From: Pancytospora philotis
Taxonomy: Eukaryota; Microsporidia
DNA length: 64,000 nucleotides
Direction: 5' to 3'
Assembly: GCA_023647555.1 (NCBI GenBank)
Contig: JALRLY010000270.1
Location: forward strand, 1 to 64,000
The translations under genes and the position numbers were made by a program. The notes below the pieces were generated by a model that was given only the letters and a program-made list of their open reading frames with translations, ran no database searches and was not told the origin of the DNA. Below are positions 9,590-19,270 of the stretch, piece after piece (within the stretch, counting starts at the first letter, position 1; each line of letters begins with the position of its first letter).

Positions 9590-12565
9590 TTAGTCTCGCC
9601 TACAGCACAGAGTATCGCGGGTCCTCTTTGGTAAGTCCTGTACTCTCTCCAAAAGCGTCGTTGCATCGAACTTTGCGTCAAGACAGTCAATCAACAGCTC
9701 CTTAAGTGCTGAGTAAAATGGGGGCGTGCGCACATCGTCAACTGGGACAGATGAACGATCCGAGATCTTACGAGCAATATGGCTGTAGACATTGGGCCGG
9801 TTCTTTAGTAACTCAACATACGCACGCGCATCTTCCTGACTGAGCTGCGCGCGGTACTCGTGGAACACTTCGCACACGCCGCAATAGTCACGATCTGAGA
9901 GCGCAAAGACTGCGAAGATCCGCAGCAGCGACTTGAGCCCATCGGCCTCAGGCCCAGAAGGGAAGACATCTGCAGCGAGCTTGGGCGAAATCGACTCAAG
10001 TTTGGGAAGTTTGGGGAAAGCCATCTGCATCAGCACATACACCTCAAACACGCTGAATATGTCGCTCCAGCGCCCGCAAATTTTCCGCAACGTAGCATGG
10101 TACTCGGCGGGGTCCGCCGCCGCTGCCACCAGCGCACAGATGGAGTATCTATAGTAGCTGATATCAAACGTGTCACAGCTCAGGCTGTGGAAGCTATTTT
10201 CGTACCTAAGCCGGCAGCACCTTGCCACGGCTGCACAGACATCGTTATTCCACGGACTTTGCACGCCGCCGGCAGCCTGGATCTTGTCGCGGGCGTGTTG
10301 CTCGGCGTGGAGGAGCAGCATCTCGGGGATATCATACCCTGCCACGCAGGGGAGGAAACGATCGTACGCAGAGTTGCTCATTTCTTGCATGTTGCACGGG
10401 AATTCATCTGCAACTGGGAACATGCTCGGGAATAGATCGGTGCGCTCCTTGACACAGTGGCGCAAGATGCTGGAACAAAGCTCATGCAACGCGTCATCGA
10501 CGGCCGCTCCGCTGCCCAGGATATTGTCCAGCACGGCCACAACCGGGCTATCGGCAGTGAGCGCACACCGCGCAGGATCACTGCCGTCAGCGCTCAGCGC
10601 AAAAAGCTTTTCGAACACTGGAAGAAGCTGCTCCGCGGCCACCATTGCTTCTCCCAGCGAGCCCATCGGCTGGTGGGCCATCCAGTGGCTGAGTGCGATG
10701 TGGCAAGCGAGCGGATCCTCAGCCGCATACATCGCCCCGCTATACATGTCAGAAATGGCTCGGTGCGCAGCAGGATCCAAGCACCGCCCGATGCTTCCAC
10801 GGATCAGCGCGCAAAGCGGAAAGTTGTTGCGCCTATCCAGTTCTTCGTGCGCATATACAGACAGCGCAGGTTCGCAGGGTATGCCCGATTCCGCAAGCGC
10901 AGAGACCAACTCAGAGCGCCGAGCGCCCATCAGTGCAGTCTGCTGCGACACGTACACAACCTCGACCCTTTTAGGCTTAAGTATGAGCTTCACCGCGTAC
11001 TCATGTGTTACGCCATCACAATCTGACCAGAAAGAAAGCCCGAGCGATCCGCGGCGCACCCCCTCAGACGCCTCGCAAACACCAAAGTGGGCCTTGACGG
11101 TTTCCTTAGAGAATCGGTTGAGAATCTCAGCCACGCGGTCACTAATTTGTCGGCAGTGAGAATCACAGCCTGCATCCTCCAGGGCTTCGCTCAGCAGCTG
11201 CTGCAAAGACTCGAGCCTGTCTTCGGGCTCGCCGAGAACCCACGCAAGCACCACCAGGAAGTTCCTGGGGTCTGTCGTCAGCCCTGCGGAGATATTTCTG
11301 CCGCAGCAATCCGTAATAGTCTTGCTTGTGCGTGCCCTGGCCCCGGCTACCCTCAGGAAAAACTCATAGCTTTCCCGAACGTCTACCCAGCGGCTCGTGG
11401 AGGATGAGCCCTTTGTTCTGAGATGCTCTGACACCGAATGTGCGCTGCGGACAAACCCCCTCAAGGCGCACCGCAGCTCATTCTTCGGTTTTTTCAAAGA
11501 ACGCGCGTCAAAGTGTTCGGCAGAAGGGTCCAAACATAAGCAATAACACAGCTTGAGCAGCGCCGCAACTGTGCAGCTAGAATCGTCACCATCGCTGTAA
11601 TTACCACAGCTGAAATTCTGCCAGTGCGCAAGCAGCGCACGCCCCACCCCATCAAAAGCCTCCTCGACTATACAAAGTGCATCGTACCTCGCCGCGTACG
11701 TATGGACATACTCCCGGTCCTTCGTAAAGAAGCGCAGCCCCGGCTGATCAGAGTTGCCCTTCGGAAGGTCCGCCACAATCGCCTTAGCGGCACCGAAGAT
11801 ACGTACAACGACGTCGCTGTCTCTAATAAATTCACAGATGTATGCCTGAATCAGGAAGCTCAGACTGTCGGTGTAGTGGAGCCCGTAGCCAGCCACCTGG
11901 CTCGCCTTCTCACCTCCGTACTTGACGAAGAACTCCACGACTGCCAGGGTGGCACTATCCATATAGTCCAGATCTAGCACGCGTGCATACCAGAACCTAT
12001 CAGCATCGTTGATGAAAAGGGAGACCATTATTTTGCCATCATCTGTTGAGTCGTCGCAATCAAAGTTCAACCGAAGGTCCCCTCCGCCGGCAAGCACCAG
12101 CAGTGCTGCAAACAGCTTCTCACATTTCTCACGCTCACATCTAAACAGACTGCGGAAGGGCGCCTCGGGGCTCCTATCAACGACCACCACATCACTCTCG
12201 ACCGTGAACAAGGACTTCAAAACTTCGTAATACTCGGATAGGTATGCCATTGCATCCCTATTAACAGGGAGCTTCCGAATTTCATCTTTGTGCGCATTCC
12301 TCGAGTATGCACAGCCGCTTATGCTCGCATCACCCGTGCGGCCGTAGCCGAGACGCATCGGTGCTGCATACTTGCGCTGCTTCGCAATCATGCCGTTGTT
12401 GACGCAGGAATGCCCGCGCATGATGTTGAGCGGGCCCTCGGGATCCACATAATCGCCATCTCCATACTCTCTTTCCAAGGCGTCTTTGATACCGGTAGTA
12501 CTAAGATGCGCACTCACGAAAAGCCCCGTAAAAATAAGCAGCCTCAAGTAGTGACACGCTCGCAT
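9590..12565 (-). CDS. subtelomeric family 1, copy 4 (full length, secreted, unknown)
   Basis: 991 residues, function unknown. The ATG at 12565 is preferred over an in-frame ATG nine codons upstream because that upstream ATG overlaps the AAATTT hexamer, while 12565 sits behind GAAGCCCAC exactly as in copy 2. Signal peptide at residues 1-19; EGPLNIMRGH at about 43-52; AKQRK at 61-65. The central blocks (SLSFLIQAYICE, LVVLAWVLGEPEDRL, CALIRGSIGRC, ACHIALSHWMAHQPM, VVAVLDNILGSGAAVDD) and the full C-terminal region (NDVCAAVARC, YYRYSICALVAAAADP, QMAFPKLPKL) are intact. The tail is PKRTRDTLCCRRD. It is the best-preserved reference copy. Confidence 0.84.
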   Translation of the reverse strand: MRACHYLRLLIFTGLFVSAHLSTTGIKDALEREYGDGDYVDPEGPLNIMRGHSCVNNGMIAKQRKYAAPMRLGYGRTGDASISGCAYSRNAHKDEIRKLPVNRDAMAYLSEYYEVLKSLFTVESDVVVVDRSPEAPFRSLFRCEREKCEKLFAALLVLAGGGDLRLNFDCDDSTDDGKIMVSLFINDADRFWYARVLDLDYMDSATLAVVEFFVKYGGEKASQVAGYGLHYTDSLSFLIQAYICEFIRDSDVVVRIFGAAKAIVADLPKGNSDQPGLRFFTKDREYVHTYAARYDALCIVEEAFDGVGRALLAHWQNFSCGNYSDGDDSSCTVAALLKLCYCLCLDPSAEHFDARSLKKPKNELRCALRGFVRSAHSVSEHLRTKGSSSTSRWVDVRESYEFFLRVAGARARTSKTITDCCGRNISAGLTTDPRNFLVVLAWVLGEPEDRLESLQQLLSEALEDAGCDSHCRQISDRVAEILNRFSKETVKAHFGVCEASEGVRRGSLGLSFWSDCDGVTHEYAVKLILKPKRVEVVYVSQQTALMGARRSELVSALAESGIPCEPALSVYAHEELDRRNNFPLCALIRGSIGRCLDPAAHRAISDMYSGAMYAAEDPLACHIALSHWMAHQPMGSLGEAMVAAEQLLPVFEKLFALSADGSDPARCALTADSPVVAVLDNILGSGAAVDDALHELCSSILRHCVKERTDLFPSMFPVADEFPCNMQEMSNSAYDRFLPCVAGYDIPEMLLLHAEQHARDKIQAAGGVQSPWNNDVCAAVARCCRLRYENSFHSLSCDTFDISYYRYSICALVAAAADPAEYHATLRKICGRWSDIFSVFEVYVLMQMAFPKLPKLESISPKLAADVFPSGPEADGLKSLLRIFAVFALSDRDYCGVCEVFHEYRAQLSQEDARAYVELLKNRPNVYSHIARKISDRSSVPVDDVRTPPFYSALKELLIDCLDAKFDATTLLERVQDLPKRTRDTLCCRRD

Positions 12566-13385
12566 GTGGGCTTCAGTGGCTAAAAATTTCAAATCACCGA
12601 TGGCGTCATTTAATCAGAACTCGCTGTCGAGCCATCACACTGGAATTACAGTTGCACGGCCGTGATGGTCCCTTGCATACATACCAGCCTATTGCCTCGA
12701 GCCTTGCAACACATTACATCACTGTGCGCTGCAAGAAAATGGTGCTTCTCTACCTGAGCAGTTCTTCAAGTTATAGAATACACCTCTGCAAATTTTTCAC
12801 AGCTCGGAGGCGGTGGGCACACGGATCAGTGTTACAATTAGATACTGTCACCGTACGCCGTACGGAGTTTTCTTGCTCTCAATGTGATCTCACCGATGCT
12901 AAAATGCTGGCTAGCTGCTATTAACCAAGGACTATTCTTAGCCAGGCCTACAACGGCTGTACAGCTGAGGAAGACTCAAGAACGGAAATCAAGCCACGCC
13001 ATGCTGCGGATTATGATACTTCCGTGCCTTTCATGGAGCAGCTAATACAGATACGCCGCTGCGCCATTTCGAGAAGGCCATCACTTCCATTCTACGAGCA
13101 TCTGGACTAGCTGCCTGTGATAAGTCTTATCCACGACGACTAGTAGCTTCATGCGGCAGCATAGCCTGGCTCATTTCACACACGAGCACGCACCGCCGCG
13201 GATCTCAGCTTTCTCGCCTTCCTGGACCGACTGGCCGTGCATGCACTGGAAAGTATTAATGCCACACCGTCAACGCAAGCTGGGGCTTACACTATACAAT
13301 TAAGACAAAATTAACGCTAATAAATTTATTCTTCCTGCCCGAAGTCTCTCTCCAGTAGCATGTAGCGCCGTCCCTTGAAAAAGGC
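12566..13385. other. spacer between family-1 copies 4 and 5
   Basis: The proximal part holds the copy 4 promoter with its CRE-like element (12598-12617) and a distal conserved block at about 12785-12830. From about 13320 to 13385 lies the 3' flank of copy 5, similar to that of copy 3. The middle, about 12900-13300, shows nothing recognisable. Confidence 0.5.
12598..12617 (-). promoter_or_regulatory. CRE-like conserved upstream element, copy 4
   Basis: CCGATGGCGTCATTTAATCA lies about 33-52 bases upstream of the copy 4 ATG. It differs from the copy 3 element by one base in the palindrome (TGGCGTCA) and keeps TCATTTAATCAG unchanged. Confidence 0.45.
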
Positions 13386-15683
13386 CTACTGGTCTGTTTC
13401 GAAGCCGATGCGCCGCTCTGCATGGCGTAACAGCATCTCAGGCATGTCATATTCATCTAAGCAAGCGAGTAAGCTGTCGTGCGCAAATCTGTCCCGTTCC
13501 TGCGCGTTGCGTTGGCACCTGTCCGTGGGCAAGAATAGGCTCTGAGAGAAGTCAATGCGATTATTGACGCAGTGGCGCAGAATGCCCGTGCAGAGCTCAT
13601 GCAGCGCGTCATCGACAACCGCCGCGCTGCCCAGGATGTTATCCAGCACGGCCACCACCGGGTGGTTGGCAGCGAGCGCACACTGCCTCGGATCACTACC
13701 GTCAGCGCTCTGCGCCAAAAGCTTTTCAAATACTGGGATCAACTGATCTGCCGCTGCCACGGCCTCACTCAGCGTCTGCATCGGCTGGTTGGCCATCCAG
13801 TGGCTGAGCGCGATGTGGCACGCCAACGGACCCTCGGCTGCGGACACGTCCGCGATGTACATGTCAGATATGGCCCGATGCGCATTTGGATACAAGCACC
13901 GCATAATGCTCTTCCGGATCAACGCACACAGTGGAAAGTTGTTGAGCTTATCTAACTCTTCGTGCGCAGATGCAAGCAGCCCGGGGTTGCGGGGCATGTC
14001 TATGCGTCCGGGCGTAGAGACAAACGCACGGCGCCGGACGTCATTGAGCCTAACCCGCCCAGACAAATGCACAATCTTAACTTTTTCAGGCGTGAAGATG
14101 AGCTTGACGGCATAGTCACTCCAGATGCTTTTGATCCCACGCAAGTGGAACTCAAGCCGAAGCGATCCACAGCGTGCTCCATTAGACGTCGTGAAAGTGT
14201 TGAAGCTAGCCTTGACTGGTGCGGCAGAAAATCGGGTGAGCAGCCTAGAAACGCGATCACTGATTTGCTGGCAGTCAAAAGTACTGTCCGTGGCATTGAA
14301 GGCTCCATGCAGCAGATCCTGCAGAGACTGAAGCTTCTCTTCAGGCTCGCCGAGCACCCATGCGAGCACCAATAAAAAGTACCCAGGATCTGTTGCCAAT
14401 CCAGCTGTGATGTTCTTGCCACAGCATCCCGTTATGGTCTCGCTTACGGCTGCCTTGGTCCTTGCCACTTCCAGAAACTTCTCATAGCTTTCCGTGACCG
14501 ATTCCCAATTTTTCTCGGACCATGAATATGAGCCGGTGGAAAGGGTAGCTGCTGCGCATGCTGAAGACGCAAAATCTCCAAATGCGCGTTGCAGCCTATT
14601 ATGCGACTCGCTCAGAAGCGCTGGGTTATAGCTAACGGCAGCCGTATTCAAATACAGGCAACAACACAATTTGAGCAGCGCTGAGACTATGCCCTTGGAA
14701 TCGTCTCCACTGCTATAGTTCTCGTGATTAAGGCTCTGCCAGCGTCTGAGCAAATCATGCTGTTCTCCCCCAAAAGCTTCCTCGACTATGCAAAGCGCGT
14801 CGTATCTGGCTGTATACGCGCGCACGTAATTCTCGTCTTTCGTGAAGAAGCGCGGCCCGTCCTGTGCACCAGAATCGCTTGCTGCAAGCTTTGCAACAAT
14901 CCCTTTAGCCACCTTTATAATGCGCTCAAGAACGTATTGACTTCCTATGAACTCGCAGATGTACGCCTGGATCAGGAAGCTCGGGCTGTCGGTGTAGTGG
15001 AGACCGTAGCGAGCCACCTGACCCGCATTTACGCCACCATATTTGGCAACGAACTCCACAACTGCCAGAGTGGCGCTGCTATCTGAAACCTCCAGGTCCA
15101 GCACATGTGAGGGCATATCACCATCGTAAGCGACGAGAGAGACTACTCGTTTACCCTTATCATTATAGCACCAGTTATTGAAGTCGAGTCGAATATCCCC
15201 TCCGCCGGCAAGCACTAGCAGCGCTGCGAGCAGCGTCACACATTTCTCTTGCTCGCTTTTAAACAGATCGCAAAAAGGTGCTCGACGGCTCTTATTAACG
15301 GCAACCACATCATTCTCAACCGTAAACATAGATTTCAAGACTCTGTAATGCTCAGATAGGTACCCCATCGCCTCACTATCAGCAGAGGCCCCCCAAATTT
15401 CATCCTCGGCCGCATTTCTCGTATACGCACAGTTCCCCTTTCTCGCGTCACCCGTGCGGCTGTAGCCGAGGCGCATCGGCGCTGCGTACTTGCGCTGCTT
15501 CGCAATCATCCCGTTGTTGATACAAGAATGCCCGCGCATGATGTTAAGCGGACCCTCGGGATCGACATGGTCGCCATCCGCATAGCGAAACTTCAAGATT
15601 CTCATGATACCACTGACATTAAGGCCCGCGCTCACGAATACCCCCGTAAGCATAAGCATATTCGAGAATGGTCGCATTCGCAT
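13386..15683 (-). CDS. subtelomeric family 1, copy 5 (765-residue form, unknown)
   Basis: 765 residues, function unknown. Signal peptide MRMRPFSNMLMLTGVFVSA, then HVDPEGPLNIMRGH and NNGMIAKQRKYAAP. An alternative in-frame ATG two codons inside is possible. The region after the first block (MRLGYSRTGDA) resembles copy 4, but the next stretch (SADSEAM) resembles copy 3, so the gene looks mosaic. It ends after MPEMLLRHAERR at the same position as copy 3, and the 3' flanks of both copies align, so the shortened form was probably duplicated after truncation. A CRE-like element lies upstream. Confidence 0.82.
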   Translation of the reverse strand: MRMRPFSNMLMLTGVFVSAGLNVSGIMRILKFRYADGDHVDPEGPLNIMRGHSCINNGMIAKQRKYAAPMRLGYSRTGDARKGNCAYTRNAAEDEIWGASADSEAMGYLSEHYRVLKSMFTVENDVVAVNKSRRAPFCDLFKSEQEKCVTLLAALLVLAGGGDIRLDFNNWCYNDKGKRVVSLVAYDGDMPSHVLDLEVSDSSATLAVVEFVAKYGGVNAGQVARYGLHYTDSPSFLIQAYICEFIGSQYVLERIIKVAKGIVAKLAASDSGAQDGPRFFTKDENYVRAYTARYDALCIVEEAFGGEQHDLLRRWQSLNHENYSSGDDSKGIVSALLKLCCCLYLNTAAVSYNPALLSESHNRLQRAFGDFASSACAAATLSTGSYSWSEKNWESVTESYEKFLEVARTKAAVSETITGCCGKNITAGLATDPGYFLLVLAWVLGEPEEKLQSLQDLLHGAFNATDSTFDCQQISDRVSRLLTRFSAAPVKASFNTFTTSNGARCGSLRLEFHLRGIKSIWSDYAVKLIFTPEKVKIVHLSGRVRLNDVRRRAFVSTPGRIDMPRNPGLLASAHEELDKLNNFPLCALIRKSIMRCLYPNAHRAISDMYIADVSAAEGPLACHIALSHWMANQPMQTLSEAVAAADQLIPVFEKLLAQSADGSDPRQCALAANHPVVAVLDNILGSAAVVDDALHELCTGILRHCVNNRIDFSQSLFLPTDRCQRNAQERDRFAHDSLLACLDEYDMPEMLLRHAERRIGFETDQ

Positions 15684-16240
15684 GGGCGCGCATGGCAGAA
15701 TATTTTTATATCACTGATGACATCATTTAATCAGGGTAGACTGGCGAACTATCACCCAAAACCGGCCTCTTGAACAGCGTGTGCTGATGATGGTATATTA
15801 CATCCTGGGCTACCTTGCAGATTTCATGGTGGCCATGTGCTGCACCAACTGGGCGCAGCTCCGCACGGATAGGTCGTCAAGCTCTACAGTGCACATTCAC
15901 AAATTTTTCACAACCTGGAGACAGCGGGCATACAGACCTCTACCTGCGAGTCCGCTACACCGAAGTATGTTCTAACAGGTACCACACGGCGCTTCTGCAC
16001 ACAATCTTGACGAGTAAAGGCAGGCTTAAATAATAGTCGCTTGTGCGTTTTGCAGCCAGTCAGCGGCTGCCTATACCATAAAATGAGCGCACGACCGATC
16101 CATCTACTCTTTGAGCCTACGACTCAGCTTTCCAGTAAATTCCAGCATAATTTAAACAACCCGCATGGCGATTGTGCTCTTAAACACACGCCTAAAATGA
16201 TTCAATGCTCTGAATATGCAGTAAAAATTTACTGCACGCC
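15684..16240. other. spacer between family-1 copies 5 and 6
   Basis: The proximal part is the copy 5 promoter (CRE-like element at 15713-15733; distal block at about 15893-15940 with CACAAATTTTTCACAACCTG). The remainder, toward the copy 6 stop, contains no recognisable feature. Confidence 0.5.
15713..15733 (-). promoter_or_regulatory. CRE-like conserved upstream element, copy 5
   Basis: CTGATGACATCATTTAATCA, ending in G, lies about 30-50 bases upstream of the copy 5 ATG. The palindrome is changed at one base (TGACATCA); the TCATTTAATCAG half is identical to copies 3 and 4. Confidence 0.45.
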
Positions 16241-19200
16241 TTAGATTCGATTCTCAGGCGGATGCGCGGAGTTAGAATCTCGTTTACGCATCCTGTCTAT
16301 TTCCGCGATTTTGCGCCAGTATTTGAAGAGTATGGTGTTGTCCCGCACGCGCCGCGACAGATATGCCAAGTAGTGCCCCAGCGAATGCGTGGACATAACT
16401 GCTTGCAGAGACTGGCACTGTTTCATCCTTATCAGATCTGAGCAGTGGTCATCATAGCACTTAATCAGTTTGTCTGTTTTCTCGCGAATATAATCGTCGA
16501 ACACGGCCAGCCCGTCATGGGCCACATCATTGGCCACACCGAAGTGTTTATCCATTACTTCCCGTATCCCGTCATAGTCAGAATCCGTAGCCGCGTATAT
16601 TTCAAAAATCCGCACGAGTATCTTCAGCTGCTCTACTGTAGGCCCATCCGGAAACACCTTCCCAACCAGCGCGACCGACAGCGGCTCTGGCTTGCAGTTT
16701 CTCTGAAGAGCCAAGTAAGCTAGAACACTACCAGGAAGCTCACAAAGCGGGTCAGCCCAGAGGCCGCAGACCTCGCGAATTGCATTCTGATAGACCGCTG
16801 GTGATGCGCAAGACGACAGAGAAATCCAAAAGGCCATCCTGCAGTAGCCATCCTCCGACGTGTCGCCGAGCCCGGGCAGACAGTGCTCCCGCACGAACTC
16901 AATACCCTCCGCATGCCCGAGCCTGAAAAACGTCGCCAGCACGGGATGTACAAGATCGCGCCACGGCTTAGCAACAAACTCAGTGCTCCGCTCGCAGAAC
17001 TCAGCCAGCTGCTCGGCGGACAGCCCGGCTGTAGAGCGCAGTTTCAACTGGCCCAGTAGCATGTTGGGCACATCGTAATCAGCCAGGCAAGCCAGGGGTG
17101 ACTCAGAATCACATCCGTAGAGGCGCTTGTACATGCGCGGATAGCTGCCATCGGGCAGACAGATACTCGGGAAAAGCCTAGCACGCCCATCGACGCAGTG
17201 GCGCAGAATGTTGAGGAGGGGCTCCCGCACCGCATCATCACCAAGATCAGCGTTTCCGATAATATTGTCGATCACAGCTACAAACGGGCTACTAGCAAAG
17301 CGTTCAAGCTGCTCCTCACGCTCTGCTGTATCGCACTTCCTAATCTTGCCCAGCTGCTTTTCGAGCGACGGCAGCAGCTGATCTGCCGCAGCCAGCACAT
17401 CGCGTAGGCACTGCATGGGCCTGCGCTCCATCCACTCGTTCAGCGCAACATAGCTCGCCAGCGGATCATCAGATACGAGCGCATCTACAGCGGATGGATC
17501 AGGCAGAATGCTGCCCGCACCGGCGCTTAAGAAACGCTCGATGCATCCCCTGAGCAGCGCGCTGAGCGAAGATTCTTCGCCAGCGGGCAGCTTTTCGATC
17601 ACTGCGGCGAAAGACGCGCGCATTTCATCGCTTAGCGCAAATGGCTTGGGGCTGTAATGGATCTCCATAAACTCTTCCTTGAAGAGAAGCTCGATGTGAA
17701 ACAGGCATGGTGCGCCCGCGCTGTGACGCGAGCCGAATTCGAGCCTTAGCGATCCATAGAGTTTCTTATCGCGAACCTCAATCCCGGTGCACGCGACCGA
17801 ACTGACCCGCATGAGGGAATGCTTATCGAGCAGAACGCGGATGCAGGCATCCAAAGCGCCATCAGAAGAAATACTATCCGGACTGTTCACCGCGCTCGTC
17901 AGTTGATCGCACAGCTGCTTCGTGTCATCAGCTGAGAACCCAAACAGCTTTGCAAGAACCATCATGTAGTTGCCCACGTCACTTTCTAACTCGCATCCGT
18001 CTTTATCAAAGCGTATCAAATCGGCCCCCTGCGGTGGCTCGTTGGTGGCTTCTTCCCTTAGGGTGCCCGTTACGCGATCCCAGGCACTATAGGTCTTCAA
18101 GTCGTCGATGAGCAACTCGGGAGGCTTGCATACCACCTCAATAAACTCTTTAGACAGACTGGCTCCCGTGCGCCCTATACGCTCGGCACTACAGCTGCCG
18201 GTGGTCGGGTCGTAGCACAAAAAACAGCATAGCTTGAGCAAATCAGGAAGCGAGTACCAATTAACGTAGATGGGCACATAGTCGCCCAGCCTTTCGACCG
18301 CACGCAGACCCACGCAATGGCCACGTTGTGGCGGAACGTGTTGCGAGAAGGTAGAACGCAAACTAGCGGCATTCCTACAGATCTCCGAGACCGCAGCGTA
18401 CCCCGGCGCGTAGTTTCGCGCAAGCATCCTGTCCGTCGTAAAAAAGCGCTGCCACAGCGGCGCGTTGGTGTCGCCATCGCATAGCTTCGCAACGATTTCT
18501 CTGGCGGCTCTGAAAAGACCCACCGCATCTTCTTTGCTTCCGATGGACTCACTAATGTACGCCTGGATCAGGAAGCTCGGGGTGTCGGTGTAGTGAAGAC
18601 CGCAGGCCTCCACCTTACTCACGTTCTTGCCGCCATAGTTGCTCAGGAAGCGAAGAACGGCCAAAACACCATCATCTTCCGCCGTGTCAAAGTCGAGCTC
18701 GAGCAGGACCTCCTTGGTGGCTGCAAGGAGGAAAGTAACCTTGTGCTGCTGTGCGCAACCACCGGACATACAAGGCTCAGCTGAAAAATCGACGTCGCCG
18801 CCGCCCGCGAGCACCAAGAGGACAGCATAAAGCTTTGAGCGCTCCTCAGGCGTGAGGCGATGGGGGAAAGGCCCCCGCGAGCCCCCATTAATGACCACCG
18901 CGCCATCTACGACTGTAAACATGGCTTCAAGCGCTGTGTAATACTCCCTCAGATACAGCATCGCGGCGGTATTGCTATCCAGCTCGCGAATGCCATCGTT
19001 CCGCGCATCCCCCGTACACGCCCATCTGAGTTCGCTTTTATCGTATGTGTATCTGTACTGCGTGCGCACCAGTGCAGAAAACTTGCGCTTTTTAGCGACC
19101 ATATCGTTGTTGAGCATGGGATGCCCGCGCAGTATATTCAACGGTCCCTCGTGATTCACATAAACGCCACCAGAGTGCCGCCACCTCAACGCGCGCATAA

Positions 19201-19270
19201 CAATGCCAATGTCTAATCGCGCATCTACACATAGCGCAGAACAGAAGATCATCGTCGACTGCAGCCGCAT
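16241..19270 (-). CDS. subtelomeric family 1, copy 6 (full length, divergent, unknown)
   Basis: 1009 residues, the most divergent member, function unknown. Signal peptide MRLQSTMIFCSALCVDA; block YVNHEGPLNILRGH at about 38-50; AKKRK at about 59-63 in place of AKQRK. Central blocks are recognisable but changed (LVLAGGGDVDF, GLHYTDTPSFLIQAYISE, YMMVLAKLFGFS, ALLRGCIERFL, SYVALNEWMERRPMQ, FVAVIDNIIGNADLGDD). The C-terminal third extends to the full-length boundary. CCC touches the ATG and AAATTTTT lies about 14 bases upstream. It lacks the CRE-like element of copies 3-5. Its codons around PSFLIQAY are nonetheless nearly identical to those of all the other copies. Confidence 0.8.
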   Translation of the reverse strand: MRLQSTMIFCSALCVDARLDIGIVMRALRWRHSGGVYVNHEGPLNILRGHPMLNNDMVAKKRKFSALVRTQYRYTYDKSELRWACTGDARNDGIRELDSNTAAMLYLREYYTALEAMFTVVDGAVVINGGSRGPFPHRLTPEERSKLYAVLLVLAGGGDVDFSAEPCMSGGCAQQHKVTFLLAATKEVLLELDFDTAEDDGVLAVLRFLSNYGGKNVSKVEACGLHYTDTPSFLIQAYISESIGSKEDAVGLFRAAREIVAKLCDGDTNAPLWQRFFTTDRMLARNYAPGYAAVSEICRNAASLRSTFSQHVPPQRGHCVGLRAVERLGDYVPIYVNWYSLPDLLKLCCFLCYDPTTGSCSAERIGRTGASLSKEFIEVVCKPPELLIDDLKTYSAWDRVTGTLREEATNEPPQGADLIRFDKDGCELESDVGNYMMVLAKLFGFSADDTKQLCDQLTSAVNSPDSISSDGALDACIRVLLDKHSLMRVSSVACTGIEVRDKKLYGSLRLEFGSRHSAGAPCLFHIELLFKEEFMEIHYSPKPFALSDEMRASFAAVIEKLPAGEESSLSALLRGCIERFLSAGAGSILPDPSAVDALVSDDPLASYVALNEWMERRPMQCLRDVLAAADQLLPSLEKQLGKIRKCDTAEREEQLERFASSPFVAVIDNIIGNADLGDDAVREPLLNILRHCVDGRARLFPSICLPDGSYPRMYKRLYGCDSESPLACLADYDVPNMLLGQLKLRSTAGLSAEQLAEFCERSTEFVAKPWRDLVHPVLATFFRLGHAEGIEFVREHCLPGLGDTSEDGYCRMAFWISLSSCASPAVYQNAIREVCGLWADPLCELPGSVLAYLALQRNCKPEPLSVALVGKVFPDGPTVEQLKILVRIFEIYAATDSDYDGIREVMDKHFGVANDVAHDGLAVFDDYIREKTDKLIKCYDDHCSDLIRMKQCQSLQAVMSTHSLGHYLAYLSRRVRDNTILFKYWRKIAEIDRMRKRDSNSAHPPENRI

